Origin: Robiginitomaculum sp036478975
GTDB taxonomy: Bacteria > Pseudomonadota > Alphaproteobacteria > Caulobacterales > Maricaulaceae
NCBI GenBank assembly: GCA_036478975.1
Contig: JAZGFA010000093.1
Span: forward strand, 1-9,019
DNA length: 9,019 nucleotides
Direction: 5' to 3'
Below are positions 1-5,044 of this stretch, piece by piece. The stretch's first letter is position 1. Each line of letters begins with the position of its first letter. Below the pieces are notes generated by a model that was not told the origin of the DNA, searched no databases, and saw nothing but the letters and a program-made list of their open reading frames with translations. The position numbers and the translations under genes were made by a program.

Positions 1-1
1 A

Positions 2-922
2 TCGGCCGCCCTTGACGCGCTCGCGCAAACCGAAGCGCGCCTTAAGCAGGCCGAAGGCGAGGCCCGCGACGCCAGCCAAGCCCATAATAGCGCCCGTGAA
101 AACCGCGCCGCCGCCCAGGCCCGCCTAACCGCTGCGCAGGAGCGCCAAGTGGAGACTAGCGCCCGTATTAATGAAACGCTTAATTGCGAACCCGCCGATT
201 TGCCGGAGCAGCTTGGGGAGCTTGACGCGGAGAGCAAGCTCGCCGAAGCCGATATTGAGAAAAAGCTAGAGCGCATGTCCCGTGAGCGTGAAAATATGGG
301 CGCGGTCAATCTGCGCGCCGACGAGGAAGCGGAAGAGCAAGAAAACCGCATGAACGCGATGAATGATGAGCGCGCCGACCTTATTGCTGCCATTGCCCGC
401 CTGCGCGAAGGCATTGACGAGCTAAACACCGAAGGCCGCGAGCGTCTGTTAAAAGCGTTCGATACGGTCAATGGACATTTTGGCCGCCTGTTCACCACAT
501 TATTTGGCGGCGGTCACGCCAGCCTTGCCCTAACCGAATCAGATGATCCGTTAGAGGCGGGATTAGAAGTGATGGTTAGTCCTCCGGGTAAGAAATTAGG
601 CTCCATGTCGCTGATGTCGGGCGGAGAGCAGGCTTTGACGGCGACCGCGCTTATCTTTGCGGTGTTTTTATCCAATCCAGCCCCGATTTGCGTACTTGAT
701 GAGGTCGATGCCCCGCTTGATGACGCCAATGTGGCTCGATATTGTAATTTGCTCGATGAAATGGTCAAATCTACCGAGACCCGCTTCATCACAATCACCC
801 ATAACCCGGTGACCATGGCGCGTATGGACCGCCTTTACGGCGTGACCATGGCAGAGAAGGGCGTCAGTACGCTCGTTTCCGTCGATTTGACCGTGGCAGA
901 GCGTTTAACGGCGGTAAAATAG
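2..922 (+). CDS. smc: Chromosome segregation ATPase SMC, C-terminal part (5' truncated by window edge)
   Basis: SMC dimers, with the Scp partners, form the condensin ring that organises and segregates the chromosome. Only the last 306 residues are in the window; the frame is open from base 2, so the ATG at 149 is internal. The first ~185 residues are charged and Ala/Glu/Arg-rich, as in the returning arm of the SMC coiled coil. The ATPase head follows: ABC signature SGGEQ (about 619-633), Walker B VLDEVDAP (about 691-714) with the D-loop DAPLDD, and the switch-histidine segment ITHNPVTMARM (about 790-822). The head sequence, including the NPAPICVLDEVDAPLDDANV stretch, closely fits alphaproteobacterial SMC as I know it. 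The C-terminus is near the usual family end (VSVDL plus a short tail). Walker A lies in the missing N-terminal half, and no frameshift is visible. Identity is essentially certain. Confidence 0.96.
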   Translation, partial: SAALDALAQTEARLKQAEGEARDASQAHNSARENRAAAQARLTAAQERQVETSARINETLNCEPADLPEQLGELDAESKLAEADIEKKLERMSRERENMGAVNLRADEEAEEQENRMNAMNDERADLIAAIARLREGIDELNTEGRERLLKAFDTVNGHFGRLFTTLFGGGHASLALTESDDPLEAGLEVMVSPPGKKLGSMSLMSGGEQALTATALIFAVFLSNPAPICVLDEVDAPLDDANVARYCNLLDEMVKSTETRFITITHNPVTMARMDRLYGVTMAEKGVSTLVSVDLTVAERLTAVK

Positions 923-930
923 GGCTTTTT

Positions 931-949
931 TTGCCCCAAATTGCCCCAA
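931..949. repeat. Tandem 9-bp direct repeat TTGCCCCAA after smc
   Basis: TTGCCCCAA occurs at 931-939 and again at 941-949, a period of exactly 10 bp, nine bases after the smc stop. Together with GGGC at 922-925 and the T-run 926-932 it can also form a short GGGC/GCCC hairpin. That stem is only 4 bp and its T-run sits in the loop, so it is not a convincing terminator. Function unknown; it could be a binding site or chance. Confidence 0.35.
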
Positions 950-986
950 TGTCAGCGGGGATAAGAAATTAACTGTTATAAAAAGC

Positions 987-992
987 TATAAT
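987..992 (+). promoter_or_regulatory. Candidate -10 element (TATAAT) upstream of atpI
   Basis: A perfect TATAAT lies in an AT-rich patch (961-1010) of the smc-atpI gap. No good -35 hexamer lies 16-18 bp upstream (964-969 reads AGAAAT). The patch also holds an imperfect inverted repeat: ATAAGA at 961-966 against TCTTAT at 992-997, and TTATA at 976-980 against TATAA at 987-991. It may be an activator-dependent promoter or only AT-richness. Confidence 0.25.
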
Positions 993-1031
993 CTTATTAA
1001 AATCAAAGGCTTAGCCATATCATGGCGGCTG

Positions 1032-1060
1032 TTGACAGGGGGGTATAGCGAGTCTAGTTT
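1032..1060 (+). promoter_or_regulatory. Candidate promoter for the F0 (atpI) operon
   Basis: A perfect -35 hexamer TTGACA at 1032-1037 is followed after 17 bp by TAGTTT at 1055-1060, a weak -10 (3 of 6). It lies about 70 bases before the atpI start, in the only sizeable gap between smc and the F0 genes. The -35 is persuasive and the -10 is not; the TATAAT at 987-992 is an alternative. Confidence 0.35.
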
Positions 1061-1131
1061 GCGCGCGTCTTGGGAGGGGAAACTCGCTTAAGGTTTAGGC
1101 GTTTGGCTATGGAAGAAAAGAGCTGTCAGTT

Positions 1132-1458
1132 TTGAAAACGCCACAGGATTTAGACGATTTAGAGGGCCGCATTGAAGCGGCTCAGGCAAAACGTCCAAAA
1201 CCGGTGGAAGATAACGGACAAGGGTCTCTTTTAGGCATGGCTTGGCGGCTTTCGACCGAATTAGTGGTCGCAGTTATGGTGGGTGGCGCTCTCGGTTACG
1301 GGGTTGACTACTTTGCTAAGACAGCGCCCTGGTTTATGGTCGGGGGATTATTTTTAGGGCTGGCTACCGGCGTTCGTAATACGTTCAGACTTGCTGAACG
1401 GATGGACCAAGTAGCCAAAGACGCCAAACAGGCCTCTGACGCACGTCAGGGCGAATAG
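1132..1458 (+). CDS. atpI: ATP synthase protein I (AtpI), F0 assembly factor
   Basis: AtpI is a small membrane protein that helps assemble the c-ring; it is not part of the finished enzyme. This 108-residue protein has a charged N-terminus containing DLEGRIEAAQAKR (about residues 8-20), typical of alphaproteobacterial AtpI. Two hydrophobic helices follow (about 39-60 and 66-84), glycine-rich like the family (GGALGYGVDY, GGLFLGLATG), and then a charged tail. The start is TTG at 1132. In this frame there is a stop at 1096 and no ATG or GTG between it and 1132, so TTG is the best choice although its ribosome site is weak (AAAGAG at 1117-1122). Position as first gene of the block, 19 bases before atpB, supports the call. 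Length and fold are normal. Confidence 0.9.
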   Translation: MKTPQDLDDLEGRIEAAQAKRPKPVEDNGQGSLLGMAWRLSTELVVAVMVGGALGYGVDYFAKTAPWFMVGGLFLGLATGVRNTFRLAERMDQVAKDAKQASDARQGE

Positions 1459-1464
1459 AGATTT

Positions 1465-1470
1465 AAGGAG
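1465..1470 (+). promoter_or_regulatory. Ribosome binding site fixing the GTG start of atpB
   Basis: AAGGAG lies 7 bases before GTG at 1478. It supports the non-ATG start over the internal ATG at 1493, which has no such site. Confidence 0.8.
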
Positions 1471-1477
1471 AGGGCGC

Positions 1478-2227
1478 GTGTCAAACGATCCCATGCACCA
1501 GTTTAAGATTGAGCCCATTATTGAGGGCCGTCAAATTGGTATTATCGATACGACATTTACCAACTCCTCCCTTTGGATGGTGTTGACCGTTATCGCTATC
1601 GTCGCATTCCTCGCGCTGACCGCGCGCAAAAAGCTGATTCCGGGCCGTATGCAGTCCGTGGGCGAGCTGTCCTATGAATTTGTCGCCGATATGGTGCGCT
1701 CTTCAATTGGGCCGGAAGCGATGAAGTTCTTCCCCTTCGTCTTTACCCTGTTTTTCTTTGTGCTGTTTTCTAATATTTTGGGCATGAACCCTTACGGCTT
1801 TACCACCACATCCCATTTGGCCGTGACCATTGCGCTCGGCCTTTTCACCGTCGGCATGGTGGTTGTTGTCGGCATTATGAAGCATGGCCTAGGCTTTTTT
1901 AAGCTCTTTGCCCCCGCAGGCCTGCCGCTTCCCATGTATCTTATTATTATTCCGATTGAGATTATCTCATTCTTATCGCGCCCGCTTTCGCTGGCCGTGC
2001 GTCTGTTTGCTAATATGCTCGCAGGTCACGTCATGCTTAAAGTGTTTGCGATTTTCATTGCGTTCCTTGTGGGTAAGGGCGGCATTATGGCCGCCGGCGC
2101 AATCGTCCCAATTCTTGGAACCACAGCGATTATCGCGCTGGAGTTTCTCGTGGCCTTTTTGCAAGCCTTTGTGTTTGCGATTTTGGCCTGTGTCTATTTG
2201 AACGACGCTTTCCACGTCGAGCATTAA
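1478..2227 (+). CDS. atpB: ATP synthase F0 subunit a
   Basis: Subunit a forms the two proton half-channels next to the rotating c-ring. The 249-residue protein begins with MHQFKIEPII, a usual alphaproteobacterial N-terminus, and has five or more hydrophobic helices. The diagnostic segment is SLAVRLFANMLAGH (about residues 171-184), where Arg175 is the essential arginine facing the c-subunit carboxylate. The last helix has EFLVAFLQAFVFAIL (about 222-236) with the conserved Glu222 and Gln229, and the C-terminus is LNDAFHVEH. Length matches the family, and no key residue is missing. It starts at GTG behind a good AAGGAG and lies between atpI and atpE in a single operon. Identity is essentially certain. 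Confidence 0.97.
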   Translation: MSNDPMHQFKIEPIIEGRQIGIIDTTFTNSSLWMVLTVIAIVAFLALTARKKLIPGRMQSVGELSYEFVADMVRSSIGPEAMKFFPFVFTLFFFVLFSNILGMNPYGFTTTSHLAVTIALGLFTVGMVVVVGIMKHGLGFFKLFAPAGLPLPMYLIIIPIEIISFLSRPLSLAVRLFANMLAGHVMLKVFAIFIAFLVGKGGIMAAGAIVPILGTTAIIALEFLVAFLQAFVFAILACVYLNDAFHVEH

Positions 2228-2242
2228 TTATTATCAGATCTT

Positions 2243-2250
2243 AAAAGGAG
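2243..2250 (+). promoter_or_regulatory. Strong ribosome binding site of atpE
   Basis: AAAAGGAG ends 7 bases before the atpE ATG at 2258 in an AT-rich leader. It is among the best sites in the window, which fits the need for many more copies of subunit c than of the other F0 subunits. Confidence 0.75.
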
Positions 2251-2257
2251 ATTTATC

Positions 2258-2482
2258 ATGGAAGCAGAAGCAGCAAAATACATCGGTGCGGGCCTAGCGG
2301 CAACAGCGCTTATCGGAGCCGGCATTGGTATTGGCAACGTATTCTCAAGCTATCTTGCGGGCGCATTGCGTAACCCGTCAGCGGCTGATAGCCAGCGTAC
2401 TAACCTTCTCTTGGGCTTTGCCCTTTGCGAAGCGACAGGCCTATTTGGTCTGGTTATCGCCTTTATCATCCTGTTCGCTTAG
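2258..2482 (+). CDS. atpE: ATP synthase F0 subunit c
   Basis: Subunit c forms the rotating ring that carries protons. The 74-residue protein is a two-helix hairpin: helix 1 about residues 9-33 with the packing glycines GAGIGIGN (20-27), a polar loop ALRNPSA with conserved Arg38-Asn39-Pro40, and helix 2 about 50-73. The ion-binding carboxylate is Glu58 in GFALCEATG. Counting back from the loop proline, the position of the Na+-ligand glutamine in Na+-type c subunits is Ile25, so this is a proton-type ring. Cys57, directly before the carboxylate, is a small oddity. It sits 30 bases after atpB behind a strong ribosome site and is followed by a stable hairpin. Length is normal for alphaproteobacteria. 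Confidence 0.97.
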   Translation: MEAEAAKYIGAGLAATALIGAGIGIGNVFSSYLAGALRNPSAADSQRTNLLLGFALCEATGLFGLVIAFIILFA

Positions 2483-2492
2483 AACGTGATTA

Positions 2493-2513
2493 GAGCGGCC
2501 CCTAGGGCTGCTC
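2493..2513 (+). promoter_or_regulatory. Intercistronic hairpin between atpE and atpF'
   Basis: GAGCGGCCC (2493-2501) pairs with GGGCTGCTC (2505-2513) around the three-base loop CTA: nine consecutive pairs, one of them G-U. No T-run follows, so it is unlikely to terminate fully. It begins 10 bases after the atpE stop and ends 22 bases before the next start. An mRNA-stabilising or processing element that favours atpE expression is the likely role (inference). Confidence 0.6.
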
Positions 2514-2535
2514 ACCTTAAATACAGGAGGCCTAT

Positions 2536-3084
2536 GTGGCTGACACGCACGCATTAGAGGCGGGCCATGGTGAGGCGACTCACGAGGCCGCGCAGGCTAG
2601 CGGAGGCTTGCCTCAGCTAGATTTCTCGACATGGTCAAGCCAGATCTTCTGGCTCGTCATCACATTCGGGATTCTGTATTTTATTCTTTCCAAATTTATC
2701 TTGCCGGCATTGTCGGCAGGTATCACCGAGCGCTCCGACCGGATCGCCGATGACCTTGACGCCGCGGCCCGTATGCAGCGCGAAGCCGAACAGGCCGAAG
2801 CTGATTATGACCGCGCCCTCGCCGATGCCCGCGCTAAGGCGCATAATATCGGCGCGACCACGCGCAGCTCCGTTGACGCGGAAATCGCAGCGGAAACCGA
2901 AGCGGCCGACGCCGATTTGGGTCGCCAACAAGCGGCGGCGGAAACCCGCATCGCGTCTATCCGCGCCAAGGCCATGGCCAATGTTGACGGCATCGCCTCT
3001 AGCGCGACAAGCGACATTATCACAGCCCTGACCGGCGCTAAACCCACAGCCGCGGCGCTTAAAGCCGCGCTGGCTAAGATTTAA
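2536..3084 (+). CDS. atpF': ATP synthase F0 subunit b' (peripheral stalk)
   Basis: Subunits b and b' form the heterodimeric stator that links F0 to F1 in alphaproteobacteria and phototrophs. The 182-residue protein has a His/Glu/Ala-rich N-terminus, one membrane helix (about residues 35-55, preceded by LPQLDFSTW as is usual for b'), and a long Ala/Glu/Arg-rich helix to about residue 160. The start is GTG at 2536, 5 bases after AGGAGG (2525-2530). The overlapping ATG at 2534 opens a frame that stops after seven codons, so GTG is the true start. The C-terminus contains alanine-rich ITALTGAKPTAAALKAAL, also typical of b'. It lies 9 bases before atpF. Subunit b instead of b' is excluded by the order and by the next gene. 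Confidence 0.92.
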   Translation: MADTHALEAGHGEATHEAAQASGGLPQLDFSTWSSQIFWLVITFGILYFILSKFILPALSAGITERSDRIADDLDAAARMQREAEQAEADYDRALADARAKAHNIGATTRSSVDAEIAAETEAADADLGRQQAAAETRIASIRAKAMANVDGIASSATSDIITALTGAKPTAAALKAALAKI

Positions 3085-3093
3085 GGGGCCGTT

Positions 3094-3636
3094 ATGAACA
3101 TCATGTCCGCCGCTGCTAATACTACCGGCCACGCCGTAGAGCATTTGCCATTCCATCTGGACGCCCGTTTCTGGGTTGCCGTTAGCCTCGCTATCTTCTT
3201 TGCTGTGCTGCTTAAAAAAGGCGTACACAAAGCTGTCGCCAAAGGCCTTGATGGCCGCGCCGATGAAATTCGTAATAATTTAGATGAGGCCCGCCGCCTG
3301 CGCGAAGAAGCGCAAGCCTTGCTCGCGAGCTATCACCGTAAGCAGTCCGAAGCCGAAACTATGGCCGAGGGCATTATCGACCAAGCCCGCAAGGACGCTG
3401 AATCCATGGCCGCCCAGGCCCGCGCTGATTTGGCAGAGCGCCTTGAGCGCCGCACCCAAATGGCCGAAGACAAAATCGCTAACGCCGAAGCGCAGGCCAT
3501 GATTGATGTGCGCGCTAAGGCTGCTGATGTGGCTATCGAAGCGTCCCGCGCTTTGCTGGCGAGCAATCTAAAAACCGCCGACCATAACCGTTTGGTCGCT
3601 GACGGCATTAAACAAATGGGCCGCGCGCTGAACTAA
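3094..3636 (+). CDS. atpF: ATP synthase F0 subunit b (peripheral stalk)
   Basis: This is the second stator subunit, pairing with b'. The 180-residue protein has a short N-terminal region containing HLPFHLDARFWVAVSLAIFF, one membrane helix (about residues 25-41), then GVHKAVAKGLDGRADEI and a long charged helix to the end (LDEARRLREEAQALL, and so on), the usual b architecture and length. ATG at 3094 is chosen over ATG at 3103 because AAGGGG (3083-3088) is 5 bases before the first and 14 before the second. It is the last gene of the operon; an intrinsic terminator follows 24 bases after the stop. No F1 genes (atpH, A, G, D, C) follow, as is normal for the split alphaproteobacterial arrangement. 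Confidence 0.94.
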   Translation: MNIMSAAANTTGHAVEHLPFHLDARFWVAVSLAIFFAVLLKKGVHKAVAKGLDGRADEIRNNLDEARRLREEAQALLASYHRKQSEAETMAEGIIDQARKDAESMAAQARADLAERLERRTQMAEDKIANAEAQAMIDVRAKAADVAIEASRALLASNLKTADHNRLVADGIKQMGRALN

Positions 3637-3660
3637 ACCGCGCCTTCATTTTTATTTAGC

Positions 3661-3695
3661 AACCCGGCTCAAGTTTAATCTTGGCCGGGTTTTTT
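3661..3695 (+). terminator. Intrinsic terminator of the F0 operon
   Basis: AACCCGGC (3661-3668) pairs with GCCGGGTT (3684-3691). Beyond a single bulged T (3669), CAAG (3670-3673) pairs with CTTG (3680-3683), leaving the loop TTTAAT. The T-run 3690-3695 overlaps the end of the stem. GC-rich stem plus T-tract is a textbook rho-independent terminator. It separates the F0 operon from the SPFH unit. Confidence 0.93.
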
Positions 3696-3717
3696 ATTGC
3701 GCGGTATTTGCTGTGAT

Positions 3718-3746
3718 TTGACATATTGATATCAATATGATATCAT
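3718..3746 (+). promoter_or_regulatory. Strong sigma70-type promoter for the SPFH/Arc-like/DUF4177 unit
   Basis: A perfect -35 TTGACA (3718-3723) and a five-of-six -10 TATCAT (3741-3746) are separated by exactly 17 bp, 28 bases before the SPFH ATG. This is the best promoter in the window. Two overlapping palindromes fill the spacer and cover the -10, so it should be blocked when they are bound. Confidence 0.8.
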
Positions 3747-3749
3747 ATT
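3722..3749. promoter_or_regulatory. Twin overlapping palindromes, probable operator
   Basis: CATATTGATATCAATATG (3722-3739) is a perfect 18-bp palindrome, and AATATGATATCATATT (3734-3749) is a perfect 16-bp palindrome that overlaps it. Both have the core GATATC (3728-3733 and 3739-3744), so the centres are 11 bp apart, one helical turn. The pair lies between and over the promoter hexamers. Two sites on the same DNA face suit cooperative binding by a ribbon-helix-helix dimer pair, and such a protein is the second gene of this operon. The palindromes are seen directly; the binding partner is inference. Confidence 0.72.
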
Positions 3750-3773
3750 ATAAATACAGAAAAGGAAAAGATT

Positions 3774-4640
3774 ATGAAAGAGAAAAATTACAGCTCCCTC
3801 ACGGGTATCCCGGTTTTGCTATTGGGTATTGTTTTAACTTTGGGGTCAATTGCCTCATTTATTTACAATATGAGCAATAATTCCGAATTGGCAGGCGTGT
3901 TAAGTCTGGTGATTGGTATGACGCTGGGCCTTATTATGCTGTCGGGGCTTTATAAGCTAGAGCCGAATAAATCCGCCGTGCTCAGCCTATTTGGCAAATA
4001 TAAAGGCACGACGACGACCCAAGGCCTGCGCTGGAATAATCCGTTTTTTTCTAAAAAGAAAATTTCCTTGCGGGTGCGTAATTTTGAATCTGGCCGCCTT
4101 AAGGTCAATGATGAGGGCGGCTCTCCGATTGAAATCGCGGCTATCGTTGTGTGGGAAGTCAATGACAGCGCCGAAGCGGTGTTTAACGTCGATGACTATG
4201 AAAGCTTTGTGCAAGTCCAAAGTGAAGCGGCCATCCGCTCCATGGCCGGCGCTTATCCATATGACCCGCATAATGAGGATGACGTATCCCTGCGCTCTCA
4301 CCCCGCCGAAGTGTCAGAGCGCATGAAGCAGGAAATCCAAGACCGCCTGAGCGAAGCCGGCATTAACGTGATTGAAGCGCGCATTTCCCATCTGGCCTAT
4401 TCGCCGGAAATCGCCCAAGCCATGCTGCAACGCCAGCAAGCCGGCGCAATTATCGCCGCCCGCCAGCGCATTGTTGAAGGCGCGGTTGGCATGGTGGAAA
4501 TGGCACTTAATAGCCTGAAAGAAAAAGGCGTCGTCGATTTGGATGATGAGCGCCGCGCCGCTATGGTCAGCAATCTTCTTGTCGTCCTATGCTCCGACCG
4601 TGCCACCCAGCCGGTGGTGAATACGGGCTCAATTTACTAG
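3774..4640 (+). CDS. SPFH/band-7 (stomatin-like) membrane protein
   Basis: The 288-residue protein starts with two hydrophobic helices (about residues 11-32 and 38-59). An SPFH/band-7 domain follows from about 60 to 235: LYKLEPNKSAVLSLFGKYKG at its start, then GLRWNNPFF, the strand pair IEIAAIVVWEVNDSAEAVFNV, and RLSEAGINVIEARISHLAYS near its end. The helical tail contains RQQAGAIIAARQRIVEGAV and ends without the long coiled coil of flotillins. SPFH proteins form oligomeric membrane rings or scaffolds; the substrate or partner here is unknown. ATG at 3774 has AGGA 7 bases upstream (3763-3766). It is the first gene of a three-gene unit with its own promoter. It lacks the nodulation-efficiency-D protease partner common for slipins. 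I recall SPFH proteins of this kind beside Arc-like genes in other bacteria, but cannot check this here. Confidence 0.85.
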   Translation: MKEKNYSSLTGIPVLLLGIVLTLGSIASFIYNMSNNSELAGVLSLVIGMTLGLIMLSGLYKLEPNKSAVLSLFGKYKGTTTTQGLRWNNPFFSKKKISLRVRNFESGRLKVNDEGGSPIEIAAIVVWEVNDSAEAVFNVDDYESFVQVQSEAAIRSMAGAYPYDPHNEDDVSLRSHPAEVSERMKQEIQDRLSEAGINVIEARISHLAYSPEIAQAMLQRQQAGAIIAARQRIVEGAVGMVEMALNSLKEKGVVDLDDERRAAMVSNLLVVLCSDRATQPVVNTGSIY

Positions 4641-4649
4641 GCAATTCAC

Positions 4650-4862
4650 ATGGCAGTTTCTAAAAAGAGCAAAGCTAAAAAAGCGTACCCCCTGCGTATT
4701 CACGCCGATATTTTAGACGCGATGAAACGGTGGAGTGACGATGAGCTGCGCTCGCTTAACGGCCAAATAGAATATGTCATGCGCGATGCCTTGCGCCGCG
4801 CAGGCAGGCTAAAAGAACACCCGCCTGAAATTACCAAGACGGATAAGCAGAGGAAAAAATAA
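4650..4862 (+). CDS. Arc-like ribbon-helix-helix DNA-binding protein
   Basis: The 70-residue protein has a Lys-rich N-terminus (residues 5-11), a predicted beta strand YPLRI (13-17), helix A (about 19-32), the turn LRSLNGQ (33-39) and helix B (about 37-51). It aligns with phage P22 Arc through LR, RS-L/V-N and the G-R end of helix B. Of the Arc strand residues that read bases (Gln9, Asn11, Arg13), only the arginine is kept (Arg16); the other positions are Ala12 and Pro14. It probably binds DNA as dimers or dimer pairs, perhaps at the twin palindromes upstream of this operon (inference). It begins 9 bases after the SPFH stop with no clear ribosome site, so translational coupling is likely. Its TAA overlaps the next ATG by one base. 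No toxin gene of a known family is adjacent. Confidence 0.8.
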   Translation: MAVSKKSKAKKAYPLRIHADILDAMKRWSDDELRSLNGQIEYVMRDALRRAGRLKEHPPEITKTDKQRKK

Positions 4863-5044
4863 TGCAAAAGTGGAAATATAAAGTTGAATTTATTAAAATA
4901 TCCAGCTTTTCAAAGGTGGAAACACGCTCGCAGCCAATCGCGGAAAGGCTGACGCGTCTGGGCATGGAGGGCTGGGAATTGGTCGACGTGATTAAGGACA
5001 CTAATAGCTATCATGTCACCCTCTATTTAAAGCAGCCCTATTAA
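4862..5044 (+). CDS. Small DUF4177-like protein
   Basis: The 60-residue protein fits the DUF4177 pattern: an N-terminal strand WKYKVEFI (residues 4-11), a helix containing IAERLTRLGMEGWELV (26-41), where LGxEGWELV is the hallmark, and a final strand HVTLYLKQP (51-59). The family has no established function. The start is ATG at 4862, overlapping the preceding TAA as TAATG; AGAGGA (4849-4854) lies 7 bases upstream, so translation is well supported. It is the last gene of the SPFH unit. Its stop (5042-5044) overlaps the stop of coq9 on the other strand (5041-5043). No signal peptide or membrane segment is present, so it is probably cytoplasmic. Confidence 0.75.
   Translation: MQKWKYKVEFIKISSFSKVETRSQPIAERLTRLGMEGWELVDVIKDTNSYHVTLYLKQPY

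Noticed and set aside
922..936. Intrinsic terminator of smc (GGGC, T-run, GCCC)
   Set aside because: The stem is only 4 bp and the T-run is in the loop instead of after the stem.
2258..2482. Na+-type ATP synthase c subunit, suggested by Thr60 two residues after Glu58
   Set aside because: The helix-1 glutamine needed for Na+ coordination is Ile25 here, so the binding set is incomplete and a proton ring is expected.
2534..2557. ATG start for atpF' at 2534
   Set aside because: That frame reads MWLTRTH and stops at once; the overlapping GTG at 2536 gives the full b' protein at proper ribosome-site spacing.
2635..3228. 197-codon open frame on the - strand across atpF' and atpF
   Set aside because: It lies wholly antisense to well-recognised F0 genes, has no ribosome site or recognisable domain, and its open length comes from the alanine-rich codons opposite.
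3774..5044. Classic toxin-antitoxin operon
   Set aside because: The Arc-like protein and operator suggest it, but neither the SPFH nor the DUF4177-like protein belongs to a known toxin family and the gene order is not typical.
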